A stretch of DNA of 64,000 nucleotides, taken from positions 110,473 through 174,472 of the forward strand of contig JACPFU010000012.1 of the NCBI GenBank assembly GCA_016182785.1, in the 5' to 3' direction. Source of the stretch: Lysobacterales bacterium. Lineage in GTDB: Bacteria; Pseudomonadota; Gammaproteobacteria; Xanthomonadales; Ahniellaceae. A program made the position numbers and the translations under genes. The notes beneath the pieces were generated by a model. That model worked only from the letters and a program-made list of their open reading frames with translations, made no database searches and was not told where the DNA came from. Shown in pieces: positions 1 to 11,367 of the stretch. Position 1 is the stretch's first letter; each line of letters opens with the position of its first letter.

Positions 1-2
1 AG

Positions 3-1049
3 GCGCAGCTCGCGGCGCTGTGGGAGCCCGGCATCGATTGGCGGTTGTTCGCCCAAGCCGTGCTGCGCAGCGACTGGCGCGATGCTGGCAATACCGCGGG
101 GCTGGTCGAAGCACACCTCGATCGCGACTTCTACCTGCGCAACGACCAGCGCCTGCGCGTGCGCGTCGGCCAGTTCTTCCTGCCGACCTCGCGCGAAGCG
201 GTGGACGCGATGTGGCAATCGCCGTACACGCCAACGCTGTCGGCACTGAACAGCTGGATCGCGGAGGAGTTCCGTCCGATCGGCGTCGATCTCAGCTGGC
301 ACAGCCGCGCCGACGCCGAGCGCTCGTTCGAGGCCGCGCTGACCGCGTTCGGCGGCAACGACAGCGCCGGGACCCTGCTGGCGTGGCGCGGCTTCGCCTG
401 GCACGACCGCATCGGCGTATTCGGCGAGGTGCTGCCGCTGCCGGCGCTGCCGAGCCTGGTCGATGGCGCCGAGTTCGGGCACCAGCGCAACGACGGTACG
501 CGCCCGTTCGGATCCGACCTCGACGGCCGCGTCGGCTGGTCGCTGCGTGCCAGCTACGGTCCGCCCGAACGGCTGCGCGGCTTCGCCAGCGCGGTGGACA
601 CGCGCGGCGATCGCGGCCTGCACCGCGGCGAATACGCCTGGCGCACGCGCTTCGCACTGCTCGGCCTGGAGTGGCAACCGGCGCCGCGCTGGAGCATCGC
701 CGGCGAGTGGCTGCGCGGTGATTCCGGCATGGGCTTCGCGCCCGGGCCGCGGGTGCAGATCGACTTCCGCGCCGCCTACCTGCTCGCCAGCTTCGCGCCC
801 GACGAGCGCTGGCGCTTCAGTGCCCGCGTCGAGGGCTTCGCGGTCGACGACCGCGACGGCGTCGTCGAGGACAACGACGATCGCGGCCGCGCGCTGACGC
901 TGGCCGCGCTGCGCCAGTTCGGCGAACACTGGCGCGCAGCGGTCGAGCTGATCCGCGCCGAGGGGCGCCACGCCGCGGCACCGCTGCTCGACGAAGCGAT
1001 CGACGACGGTGGCACGCAGTGGAGAATGGAGCTGCGCCGCAGTTTCTGA
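3..1049 (+). CDS. Outer-membrane beta-barrel (porin-like) protein, 5' end cut by window
   Basis: The reading frame is open from the first bases of the window, so the N-terminus and any signal peptide lie outside it. A TTG at 45 is not a convincing start because coding-like sequence continues upstream of it. The visible part (about 348 residues) has alternating polar/aromatic strands typical of outer-membrane barrels (for example WSLRASYG, WSIAGEWLRGDSG, RWRFSARVEGF) and ends in a terminal Phe (MELRRSF), the usual signal for Bam-mediated assembly. The family is probably a phosphate-selective or general porin-like protein, but no specific substrate can be read from the sequence. The barrel assignment is good; the exact family is uncertain. 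Confidence 0.6.
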   Translation, partial: AQLAALWEPGIDWRLFAQAVLRSDWRDAGNTAGLVEAHLDRDFYLRNDQRLRVRVGQFFLPTSREAVDAMWQSPYTPTLSALNSWIAEEFRPIGVDLSWHSRADAERSFEAALTAFGGNDSAGTLLAWRGFAWHDRIGVFGEVLPLPALPSLVDGAEFGHQRNDGTRPFGSDLDGRVGWSLRASYGPPERLRGFASAVDTRGDRGLHRGEYAWRTRFALLGLEWQPAPRWSIAGEWLRGDSGMGFAPGPRVQIDFRAAYLLASFAPDERWRFSARVEGFAVDDRDGVVEDNDDRGRALTLAALRQFGEHWRAAVELIRAEGRHAAAPLLDEAIDDGGTQWRMELRRSF

Positions 1050-1093
1050 ACGCCGCGCGTGATCCGCGCCGGGCCGCCCGCTACGCTTGCCCG

Positions 1094-2083
1094 ATGACCG
1101 ACCTGATCGCGATCCACGAAGCCGAACTCGTCGCCGCCTGCGCGGCACTGAAGCGCGGCGAGGTCGTCGGCCTGCCCACGGAAACCGTCTACGGGCTGGC
1201 CGGAGACGCGCGCAACGGCGAGGCGCTCGCGCGCATCTTCGCGACCAAGCGGCGCCCGGCCGATCATCCGCTGATCGTGCACCTCGCCGACGCCAGTGCC
1301 ATCGACGACTGGGCGCGCGCGATCCCGCCCGCGGCGCGACGGTTGGCCGCCGCGTTCTGGCCGGGCCCGCTGACGCTGATCCTGAAGCGCGCGCCGCACG
1401 TGCTCGACCTGGTCACCGCCGGCCAGGACAGCATCGGTCTGCGCGTGCCGAACCATGCGCTCGCCCTGGAACTGCTGCGTCGTTTCGGCGGTGGCCTCGC
1501 CGCGCCCTCGGCGAACCGCTTCGGACATGTCAGCCCGACCACCGCGCAGCACGTGCGCGACGAGTTCGGCGACGCGGTGCCGATCGTGCTCGACGGCGGC
1601 CCGTGCCGGATCGGCATCGAATCGACCATCGTCGACCTGAGCGCGGACAGCGCCCGCATCCTCCGCCCCGGGCAGATCGGCCCGGACGCGATTGCACGCG
1701 TGCTGGGTGCGCCGGTGGCGATCGGCGCGCAAACCTCCAGCCCGCGCGTTTCCGGATCGCTGGCCAGCCATTACGCGCCGGACACGCCAGCCGAGCGCGT
1801 CCCGCGCGAACGCCTCGACAGCGTCATCCGCAGCGCGCTTGGCGGCGGCGAGACCATCCGCGTGCTGGCGCTGCGCCACCTGCCCGACGGTGTGCACGGG
1901 CTGGTGATGCCGAACGAACCGGAACCCTACGCCCGCCACCTCTACGCAGCGCTACGCACACTCGATGCCGAGGGCGCCGAACGCCTGCTGATCGAACTGC
2001 CCCCCGACACCCCGGAGTGGTTCGCCGTGCACGACCGCATCGCGCGTGCCACCGTGGCACCGAGCGACGACGACGCGCCCTGA
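1094..2083 (+). CDS. tsaC: L-threonylcarbamoyladenylate synthase, Sua5/YciO/YrdC type
   Basis: This enzyme makes threonylcarbamoyl-AMP from Thr, bicarbonate and ATP for the t6A37 modification of ANN-decoding tRNAs in the cytoplasm. The 329-residue product has the YrdC fold in its first ~200 residues, with the motifs GLPTETVYGLA, KRRPADHPL, FWPGPLTLIL and SANRFGHVSPT, and then the extra C-terminal domain of long Sua5 proteins, entered through SGSLASHYAPDTP. The ATG at 1094 was chosen because the family begins a few residues before the first conserved strand. No ribosome-binding site precedes it; instead a TACGCT hexamer at 1082-1087 ends six bases before the ATG, suggesting a leaderless or very short 5' end. 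Family assignment is firm. Confidence 0.93.
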   Translation: MTDLIAIHEAELVAACAALKRGEVVGLPTETVYGLAGDARNGEALARIFATKRRPADHPLIVHLADASAIDDWARAIPPAARRLAAAFWPGPLTLILKRAPHVLDLVTAGQDSIGLRVPNHALALELLRRFGGGLAAPSANRFGHVSPTTAQHVRDEFGDAVPIVLDGGPCRIGIESTIVDLSADSARILRPGQIGPDAIARVLGAPVAIGAQTSSPRVSGSLASHYAPDTPAERVPRERLDSVIRSALGGGETIRVLALRHLPDGVHGLVMPNEPEPYARHLYAALRTLDAEGAERLLIELPPDTPEWFAVHDRIARATVAPSDDDAP

Positions 2084-2087
2084 ACGG

Positions 2088-2252
2088 TCAGCGCTTGCGC
2101 TTGCGTGGCGCGGGTTTCGACGCGGCCTTGGGCGGCGCTGCCGCCGCCTCGGGCTGGGCCGGCTGATCGCCGATGATTGACTTGGCCGGGCACACCGCGA
2201 AGACCGGACATCGCTTGCAGCCAACGGCGATGGCGATGGGGCAGATGGTCAT
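2088..2252 (-). CDS. Small four-cysteine protein, 54 residues
   Basis: A short minus-strand gene fits between the converging Sua5 gene (ends 2083) and the acetyltransferase gene (starts 2323). It has a GGAG ribosome-binding site eight bases before the ATG; an in-frame GTG three codons upstream is a less likely start. The product begins MTICPIAIAVGCKRCPVF and carries cysteines at residues 4, 12, 15 and 21, two of them as CxxC followed by CP, then an Ala/Pro linker and a basic tail RKRKR. The cysteine pattern suggests a small zinc- or iron-sulfur-binding protein. I believe short proteins of this shape occur in xanthomonads, but I do not know a function. The Cys spacing, the ribosome-binding site and the neat fit between neighbours support a real gene. 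Confidence 0.65.
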   Translation of the reverse strand: MTICPIAIAVGCKRCPVFAVCPAKSIIGDQPAQPEAAAAPPKAASKPAPRKRKR

Positions 2253-2322
2253 GGCGGTCACTCCGGTGGTCGGGCGCGCAGTCTAACGCGATACTGTGAA
2301 GCCGCCCCTCCACGAGATCCCG

Positions 2323-2798
2323 ATGAGCACCACGCTGCGCCCTGCCACACCCGAGGACCTGGACCTGATCCTCGGCTTCATCCGCGACCTGGCCGAGTAC
2401 GAGCGGCTGCTCGACCAGGTGGTCGCGGACCGCGCGGCGCTCGCTGCGGCGTTGTTTGGTTCACCGCCTCAGGCCGAGGTGGTGATCGCCGAGCACGACG
2501 CCACGCCCGCCGGCTTCGCACTGTTCTTCCACAACTTTTCGACCTTCCGCGGCCGTCGCGGCCTGTATCTGGAAGACCTCTACGTGCGCCCGCAACACCG
2601 CGGCGCCGGCATCGGCAAGGCCCTGCTCGCGCACCTCGCAAGACTCGCGATCGAGCGCGGCTGCGCGCGCTTCGAGTGGGCGGTGCTGGACTGGAACGCG
2701 CCCGCGATCGGCTTCTACCGATCGCTCGGCGCGCGCGTCCTCGACGATTGGCGCGTGTGCCGGCTCGACGGCGAAGCGCTCGTGCGACTCGCCGGCGC

Positions 2799-2802
<4 letters not shown>
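2323..2802 (+). CDS. GNAT-family N-acetyltransferase
   Basis: A single-domain acetyltransferase of 159 residues. The N-terminus (MSTTLRPATPEDLDLIL) matches the beta-1/alpha-1 start of GNAT proteins. The acetyl-CoA site is visible as LYVRPQHRGAGIGKALLAHLA (R/Q-x-x-G-x-G/A pattern), and the C-terminal AIGFYRSLGA is the usual alpha-4/beta-6 element. It resembles the subgroup acting on small amines such as diamines or thialysine (LEDLYVRP, FEWAVLDWNAPAIGFY), though the substrate is inference. The ATG at 2323 is preferred over an in-frame GTG at 2296 because the fold begins there. Its stop overlaps the next start as ATGA, indicating translational coupling. Confidence 0.85.
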
Positions 2803-5907
<3,105 letters not shown>

Positions 5908-6111
5908 TCAATGCGTCAGCAGCTTGATGCCGACCAGTCCGACCAGCATCGCGGTCACGCCGATCCAGCGCAGACGCATCGGATCGACCGTGGCCATCTG
6001 GCTCATCATCTTCTGCCAGCCCGCCGGCATCAGCGCCAGCACCAGCCCCTCGAACACGAACACCAGGCAACCCGCGATCCACAGGGTATCGCCGAGTCCG
6101 CCCTCGTTCAC
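5908..6111 (-). CDS. DUF2065 small membrane protein (YjeT-like)
   Basis: A 67-residue protein between hflC and purA, where E. coli has yjeT. It starts with GTG overlapping the hflC stop (GTGA), so it is translationally coupled. Two hydrophobic helices are visible: LWIAGCLVFVFEGLVLALMP near the N-terminus and IGVTAMLVGLVGIKLLTH at the C-terminus, separated by a short basic loop that includes MRLRW. Function is not established for the family; position implies an inner-membrane partner or neighbour of the HflKC complex. Confidence 0.85.
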   Translation of the reverse strand: MNEGGLGDTLWIAGCLVFVFEGLVLALMPAGWQKMMSQMATVDPMRLRWIGVTAMLVGLVGIKLLTH

Positions 6112-6968
6112 CGCTTGGCGCCCTCGCCGAAGTACTGGAAGAACTCCGACTTCGGATCCAGCACCAGCACCGAGCCCGGCTCGGCGAACGCGGCGCGATA
6201 CGCCTCCAGGCTGCGCCAGAACGCATAGAACTCCGGGTCGCGGTTGTACGCCTCGGCGTAGATCTTCGCTGCCTCGGCATCGCCGCCGCCGCGCAACTGC
6301 TGGGCGTCGCGCTGGGCGTTGGCTAGCGCGATCTGCGCGTCGCGCTCGGCGTTGGCGCGGGTCTTCTCGGCGACCTCGGTACCCTCGGAGCGCAGCTTGT
6401 TCGCGACCGCCTTGCGCTCCGAGGTCATGCGATCGAACACCTTCTGGCTGACCTCGTCGGGCAGGTCGATGCGCATCACGCGCAGGTCGACCACCTCGAT
6501 GCCGAGTTCCTTGACCGCCTCGCTGATGGTTTCGCGCATGTCGACCATCAGGTCCGAGCGCTGGTCGGCCACGACTTCCTGCAGCGTGCGCTTGACGATC
6601 TCCTTGCCGAGCGCGTTGCGCGTGGTCGAATCGAGCCGGCTCTCGGCCAGGCCTTCGTCGCCGGAAGACGCCTTGTAGAACTCGGCCACGTCCTTGATCC
6701 GCCACTTGACGAAGAAGTCGACCAGCACGTCCTTGCGCTCGGAGGTCAGGTAGCGCTGCGGTTCCTTGTCCAGGGTGACGATGCGGCGCTCGAACTTGCG
6801 CACGTTCTGCAGCACCGGCAGCTTGAAGTGCAGGCCGGGGCCGTAGTCGGAGCGCAGCACGCGTCCGAACTGCAGCAACACCGCGCGCTCGTTCTCGCGG
6901 ACGACGAAGGCGGAGTTGCCGGCGATGATCGCGGCGATCGCGAGCAGGATCAGGATCAGGTTCTTCAT
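6108..6968 (-). CDS. hflC: HflC, SPFH-domain modulator of the FtsH protease
   Basis: HflC forms with HflK a large inner-membrane cage around FtsH with its bulk in the periplasm, controlling membrane-protein turnover. The 286-residue product has an N-terminal membrane anchor (NLILILLAIAAIIAGNSAFVV), the SPFH/band-7 domain entered through VRENERAVLLQFGRV, and the helical tail with DAQIALANAQRDAQQLRGGGDAEAAKIYAEAYNRDPEFY split by short linkers. It is shorter than E. coli HflC (334), having a compact central region. The start overlaps the hflK stop by four bases (ATGA), and DUF2065 follows with a GTGA overlap. Confidence 0.95.
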   Translation of the reverse strand: MKNLILILLAIAAIIAGNSAFVVRENERAVLLQFGRVLRSDYGPGLHFKLPVLQNVRKFERRIVTLDKEPQRYLTSERKDVLVDFFVKWRIKDVAEFYKASSGDEGLAESRLDSTTRNALGKEIVKRTLQEVVADQRSDLMVDMRETISEAVKELGIEVVDLRVMRIDLPDEVSQKVFDRMTSERKAVANKLRSEGTEVAEKTRANAERDAQIALANAQRDAQQLRGGGDAEAAKIYAEAYNRDPEFYAFWRSLEAYRAAFAEPGSVLVLDPKSEFFQYFGEGAKR

Positions 6969-8080
6969 TGCCGCGGCTCCCGTGCCACGCGTGCCGGATC
7001 GAACGCCTCGCGCGCCGCAGCGGCGCGAGTGGCCTCCAGCTTGGGACTGCCATCGTCGCGCACCTCCGGCAGCACCGGCAGGACCACGTTCTGCATCAGC
7101 TTGTCGAGCGGCAGCACCATCACGTTGTTGCCACCACCGGCATCGACCATGACCTTGGGATTGCGCGCCAGCACTTCCTGCATGGTTTCGAGGAACAGCC
7201 GCTTGCGCGTGACCTGCGGCGCCTTCTGGTACTGCTCCAGCAGTTGCTTGAAGCGCGAAGCCTCACCGCTCGCCCTGGCGATCGCGCTCTGGCGTTCACC
7301 CTCGGCCAGCGCCTTGTTGCGCTCGGCCATGCCGCGCGCTTCCGGCACGATCTTCTGGGCGTAGGCTTCGGCCTCGTTCTTGATGCGCTGGTTGTCTTCG
7401 CGCGCGGCGATGGCGTCGTCGAAAGCCTCCTTGACTTCGGCCGGCGGCCGCAGGTTCTGGAAGTTCAGTTCGGTCACTTCGATCCCGGTCTGGTAGCGCA
7501 GCAGGGTCTGCTGCAGCTCGGCCCTGGCGGTGGCCGCGAGCTCGGTGCGCTTCTCGCTGAACACGTCGTCGAGCGTCGAGGCGCCGATCACCTGGCGCAC
7601 CGCGCTCTCGGCACTCTGGCGCAGGGTGTCTTCGGGGAAGCGCCCTCCGAACAGGAACAGGTAGGGGTCGTTCACCGTGTACTGGACGTTGAAATCGACC
7701 ATCACCAGCGCCTCGTCCTTGGTCAGCATGCGCACTTCCGCCGAATCCGAACGCACGCGCGTGGTCTCGACGATCTCGACCGTCTCGATCGGGCGTGGCC
7801 ACTTGAAGTTCATGCCGGAGCCCATTACCCGGTCGAACTTGCCGAAGCGCAGCACGACGCCGCGTTCGCGCTCGTCGACGGTCTGCCACGAATCCATCGC
7901 GAACCAGGCTCCGAGCACGCCGATCAGCAGCAGCGGCCCGGGAAACGCGGACCCGCCACCACCGAAGAAGCGACCGAAGCGGTCCTTCAACTGCTTCAGG
8001 GCGGCATCGAGGTCGCGCTGCTCGCCATCCTGCCAGGGATCGCGGCGCTTGTTGTTGTTGCCAGGTTCGTTCCAGGCCAT
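6965..8080 (-). CDS. hflK: HflK, SPFH-domain modulator of the FtsH protease
   Basis: Partner of HflC in the HflKC-FtsH membrane complex. The 371-residue protein has the characteristic Gly/Asn-rich N-terminus (MAWNEPGNNNKRRDPWQ) with DLDAALKQLKDRFGRFFGG, one membrane helix around residues 45-63, and the band-7 core beginning VDERERGVVLRFGKFD. The helical region includes RIKNEAEAYAQKIVPEARG and the conserved FLETMQEVL. Upstream on the message lies an AGGA ribosome-binding site and a strong hairpin at 8091-8111. Confidence 0.95.
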   Translation of the reverse strand: MAWNEPGNNNKRRDPWQDGEQRDLDAALKQLKDRFGRFFGGGGSAFPGPLLLIGVLGAWFAMDSWQTVDERERGVVLRFGKFDRVMGSGMNFKWPRPIETVEIVETTRVRSDSAEVRMLTKDEALVMVDFNVQYTVNDPYLFLFGGRFPEDTLRQSAESAVRQVIGASTLDDVFSEKRTELAATARAELQQTLLRYQTGIEVTELNFQNLRPPAEVKEAFDDAIAAREDNQRIKNEAEAYAQKIVPEARGMAERNKALAEGERQSAIARASGEASRFKQLLEQYQKAPQVTRKRLFLETMQEVLARNPKVMVDAGGGNNVMVLPLDKLMQNVVLPVLPEVRDDGSPKLEATRAAAAREAFDPARVAREPRQ

Positions 8081-8090
8081 GTCCTGCTCC

Positions 8091-8111
8091 GCGCCGCCAC
8101 CGTGGCGGCGC
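8091..8111. other. GC-rich hairpin between hflX and hflK
   Basis: A near-perfect inverted repeat, GCGCCGCCAC then GTGGCGGCGC with a one-base centre, lies 10 bases upstream of the hflK start in the 128-base hflX-hflK gap. There is no U-run, so it is not a classical terminator. It may mark a processing or stability site on the polycistronic message; this is inference from structure only. Confidence 0.4.
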
Positions 8112-8208
8112 TCTGTGGGTTCAGCCGTCTTCGGCGGGCGGCATTGTAGGGGAAGCGCCGCTCAAGACCAGCACGAAATCGGGCGATGCGACGCGCGGTT
8201 CATGCAGC

Positions 8209-9528
8209 TCAACTTGCGTCCACGGCGACCAGCTTCAAGTGCCCGCGCAGGCGTTCGCCATCGCCATCGGCCAAGCCGAACAGCGGTTCGAGGGCCGCGC
8301 GCGGCGCGTCGATCTCGACGTCCCAGCCGCCTTCGCCGCTGCTCTCGGTCTGCACCACTCCGGCCGCGAACAGGCGTGCGCGCAGGCGCGCCTCGTCATG
8401 GCCGAGTCGGATCGAACGATGGATCCGGGTGCCGGCCAGGCGTTCGCCGATGGCCGCGCGCAGCAGATCAAGCCCGCTGCCCTGGATCGCGCTGACGAAA
8501 ACGCGTTCGCGATTGGCGTCGTCGGTGCGTTCGCGCCGCGGCTGCAGGTCGGGCACGCGGTCGATCTTGTTGAACACGAGCAGCTGCGGCACGTCGCCGG
8601 CGCCGATCTCGGCGAGCACGGCGTTGACCTGGTCGATGCGCTCGTTGCGCTGCGGGTCCGAGGCATCGACCACGTGCAGCAGCAGGTCGGCCGACTTCAC
8701 CTCGGACAGCGTCGAGCGGAATGCGGCGACCAGGTCGTGCGGCAGGTCGCGCACGAAGCCGACGGTGTCGGCGAGGATGGCCGGGCCGCTGGCCAGGCCG
8801 TCGAGCTTGCGCAAGGTCGGGTCGAGCGTCGCGAACAACTGGTCGGCGGCGAACACGCCGGCGCCGGTGATGGCGTTGAACAGGGTCGACTTGCCGGCGT
8901 TGGTGTAGCCGACCAGCGTCACCACCGGCAGTTCGCCGCGCTCGCGCTTGCGTCGTGCCTGCGCGCGTTGCACCTCGACCTTGTCGAGCCGCGCTTCCAG
9001 CGCCTTGACCCGGTTCGCGATCATGCGCCGGTCGAGTTCGAGCTGGGTCTCACCCGGCCCGCGCAGACCGATGGCGCCACCGCGCTGGCGTTCGAGATGG
9101 GTCCAGCCGCGCACCAGGCGCGTGGACAGGTGCTTGAGCTGCGCCAGTTCGACCTGCAGCTTGCCTTCGTGCGTGCGGGCGCGGCTGGCGAAGATGTCGA
9201 GGATCAACCCGGTGCGATCGACCACGCGCGCGCTCAGCGCCTTTTCGAGATTGCGCTCCTGCACCGGCGACAGGTTCGCGTTCACCAGGATCAGGTCGGC
9301 AGCATGCGCCTCCTTCAGCTCGCGCAGTTCCTCGACCTTGCCGCTACCGAGGTAGAAACGCGGGTTCGGCGACTCGATGCGCGCGCTCAGCGTGTCCAGG
9401 ATCTCGGCACCGGCCGAGCGCGCGAGTTCGGTGAACTCAAGCAGGGCCTCGGGGTCGGGCCTGCCGACCGGGTGCGGCTGAACGAGCAGGGCCCGTTCAC
9501 CGCCTTGACTGCGACCGAAGAAGTCCAA
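8209..9528 (-). CDS. hflX: GTPase HflX
   Basis: HflX is a ribosome-binding GTPase that splits stalled 70S particles under stress. The 439-residue protein has the N-terminal HflX domain (with RFYLGSGKVEEL and GLILDIFASRARTHEGKLQ), the coiled linker rich in RLDKVEVQRAQARRKRE, and the G domain with VGYTNAGKSTLFN (G1), DTVGFVRDLP (G3) and FNKIDR (G4). Its length matches the E. coli protein (426). It follows hfq by 19 bases on the minus strand, the classical arrangement. Confidence 0.97.
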   Translation of the reverse strand: MDFFGRSQGGERALLVQPHPVGRPDPEALLEFTELARSAGAEILDTLSARIESPNPRFYLGSGKVEELRELKEAHAADLILVNANLSPVQERNLEKALSARVVDRTGLILDIFASRARTHEGKLQVELAQLKHLSTRLVRGWTHLERQRGGAIGLRGPGETQLELDRRMIANRVKALEARLDKVEVQRAQARRKRERGELPVVTLVGYTNAGKSTLFNAITGAGVFAADQLFATLDPTLRKLDGLASGPAILADTVGFVRDLPHDLVAAFRSTLSEVKSADLLLHVVDASDPQRNERIDQVNAVLAEIGAGDVPQLLVFNKIDRVPDLQPRRERTDDANRERVFVSAIQGSGLDLLRAAIGERLAGTRIHRSIRLGHDEARLRARLFAAGVVQTESSGEGGWDVEIDAPRAALEPLFGLADGDGERLRGHLKLVAVDAS

Positions 9529-9547
9529 GAGGAATCAGCGCCCGGGC

Positions 9548-9814
9548 TCAGCCTTCCGCAACGGCATCGTGATGGTCGCCGGTGGCCCCATGCGGGCCGT
9601 CGCCGACCTTGACGTTGCGCGCCGGAACCACGGTCGAGATCGCGTGCTTGTAGACCATCTGGCTGACGGTGTTGCGCAGCAGGACCACGAACTGGTCGAA
9701 GGACTCGACGGTGCCCTGGAGCTTGATGCCGTTGACGAGATAGATGGAGACCGGAATGCGTTCGCGACGCAGGGCATTCAGGAAGGGATCTTGCAGGGAC
9801 TGGGCTTTCGACAT
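9548..9814 (-). CDS. hfq: RNA chaperone Hfq
   Basis: Hexameric Sm-like RNA chaperone that pairs small RNAs with messages. The 88-residue product has Sm1 ([22 protein letters not shown]) given here only in pieces of that core, [14 protein letters not shown], and the Sm2 signature YKHAIST. The acidic/His C-terminal tail is short compared with E. coli. The ATG at 9814 is supported by a GGGAG ribosome-binding site seven bases upstream and by the family start [11 protein letters not shown]. It lies 157 bases downstream of miaA. Confidence 0.97.
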   Translation of the reverse strand: MSKAQSLQDPFLNALRRERIPVSIYLVNGIKLQGTVESFDQFVVLLRNTVSQMVYKHAISTVVPARNVKVGDGPHGATGDHHDAVAEG

Positions 9815-9971
9815 GTTGTGCTCCCGGGTACGACCAAAATTCCGCACGGACACCACGTTGGCGCCGGCCGGCCAGACGCGTTCGACACGCGCTGGCCTGA
9901 AAAGTGCGACGAGTGTAGCGGTTCTGCGGCCGCAAACGGACCTTTCAAGGCCATGACCAATGGCGAACCGT

Positions 9972-10922
9972 TCAGCCGATCGCTCGCCAGATCAAGGACT
10001 TGGCCGAATCCAACGCCAGCGGATCGAGCGGATCGCGAACGAACGCATCGTGCTCAGAGCGAATCCAGGTGATCTGGCGCTTGGCCAGCTGGCGGGTCGC
10101 TTCGATGCCGGTGCGGCGGAAGGTTTCGGCATCGAGCTCGCCGCGCAGATGCTGCCAGGCCTGGCGATATCCGACGCAGCGCATCGATGGCAGGTCCGGA
10201 TGCAAACCAGGGCGCTGCACCAGCGCGCGCACTTCATCGAGCAAGCCGGCCGCGAGCATCATCTCGAAGCGCTCGGCAATGCGTTGGTGCAACACCGCCC
10301 GATCCGGCAGCAGCGCGAGCTTGAGCAGGCGGAACGGCAAGTCCGCCTGGGCCCGCCCCTGCAAGACCGACAGGGGCTGCCCACTGATGCGGATCACTTC
10401 GAGTGCGCGGCCGATGCGCTGCGGGTCGTTCGGGTGGATGCGTGCGCCGGCGACCGGATCACGCGCGCGCAACTCCGCATGCAGCGCTGCCCAGCCGCGC
10501 TCGGCCGCTTCGGCCTCGATCTGCGCCCGCAGCTGCGGCTCCGCTTGTGGCAGATCCGACAACCCCCGCCCGAGCGCGCGGAAGTACAGGCCGGTGCCCC
10601 CGACCAGCAGCGGGATCTGCCCGCGTGCCGCGATCGCAGCCATCGCCGCGCGCGCGTCGCGACGGAACTCCGCGGCGGAGTAGGCCTGCTCCGGATCGAG
10701 GATGTCGATCAGCGCATGCGGATGGCGCGCCAACGTCGCCGCATCCGGCTTGGCACTGCCGATATCGAGCCCGCGATAGATCAGGGCGGAATCGACACTG
10801 ATCAGCCCGAACCGCCCGGAATCCGCCAGCTCCAGCGCCAGCGCCGTCTTGCCCGACGCAGTCGGTCCCATCAGGAAGATCGCGAGCGGGCGGGCGTCGG
10901 TTTTGGCGGCGATGTTGCTCAT
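9972..10922 (-). CDS. miaA: tRNA dimethylallyltransferase
   Basis: Adds the dimethylallyl group to A37 of tRNAs reading codons starting with U. The product is 316 residues, the same length as E. coli MiaA, with P-loop [18 protein letters not shown], the substrate motif [18 protein letters not shown], and [13 protein letters not shown]. The ATG at 10922 places the P-loop near residue 19 as expected. In E. coli the gene follows mutL; here mutL is absent and a divergent two-gene unit begins just upstream. Confidence 0.96.
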   Translation of the reverse strand: MSNIAAKTDARPLAIFLMGPTASGKTALALELADSGRFGLISVDSALIYRGLDIGSAKPDAATLARHPHALIDILDPEQAYSAAEFRRDARAAMAAIAARGQIPLLVGGTGLYFRALGRGLSDLPQAEPQLRAQIEAEAAERGWAALHAELRARDPVAGARIHPNDPQRIGRALEVIRISGQPLSVLQGRAQADLPFRLLKLALLPDRAVLHQRIAERFEMMLAAGLLDEVRALVQRPGLHPDLPSMRCVGYRQAWQHLRGELDAETFRRTGIEATRQLAKRQITWIRSEHDAFVRDPLDPLALDSAKSLIWRAIG

Positions 10923-10978
10923 CCGGGCAAGCTTGCCAGAGCACACGCAAAATTCCTCGATCCCGGAGCCGATGCGCT

Positions 10979-11007
10979 TTGACGGTCGCTGGAGCGCCGC
11001 CTATCCT
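10979..11007 (+). promoter_or_regulatory. Sigma-70 promoter, leaderless type
   Basis: TTGACG (10979-10984), a 17-base spacer and TATCCT (11002-11007) make one of the best sigma-70 matches in the window. The -10 box ends six bases before the ATG at 11014, so transcription should begin at or next to the start codon, giving a leaderless message. No ribosome-binding site is present, which agrees. Confidence 0.6.
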
Positions 11008-11013
11008 GTGTCC

Positions 11014-11367
11014 ATGGCCAGTCTTCTTGCGCGCATCGAAGCTCGACGGAGAGCGCTCGCAGCCGATGCGGAGCGATACGACCGGCTGCGCCGGCTGCAT
11101 GTCGAGATCGCTTCGAGGATCGAGCTGGATCCAGTGGCCGGCGCGAGCCTGCTCGAACGTGCAAATGAACGCGTGAAGCACTGGGCAGATGCGAAGACCT
11201 GCAGCCCGTTCTACATCCGCGCATGGAGGCGCATCCTGCGTTCGCACCCTGAGGTCGGATTGCGTCAGCTCGTTCGAGGCAAGGGCCAGATGCGAGACGC
11301 GATGCTTCAGAACAGTCCGTTTTCATTTGCCTGGACGGACGAGCGTCTCTCCGACCGCACCGAATGA
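11014..11367 (+). CDS. Small helical protein upstream of a nucleotidyltransferase-like gene
   Basis: A 117-residue, strongly charged, mostly helical protein (MASLLARIEARRRALAADAE at the start). It has no motif I recognise. It sits directly on a strong leaderless-type promoter and its stop overlaps the next start as ATGA, so the two genes form a coupled unit divergent from miaA. The arrangement of a small helical protein followed by a DUF6036-like nucleotidyltransferase recalls toxin-antitoxin and AbiE-type units, where the first gene is the neutralising or regulatory partner. That role is inference from layout only. Confidence 0.6.
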   Translation: MASLLARIEARRRALAADAERYDRLRRLHVEIASRIELDPVAGASLLERANERVKHWADAKTCSPFYIRAWRRILRSHPEVGLRQLVRGKGQMRDAMLQNSPFSFAWTDERLSDRTE

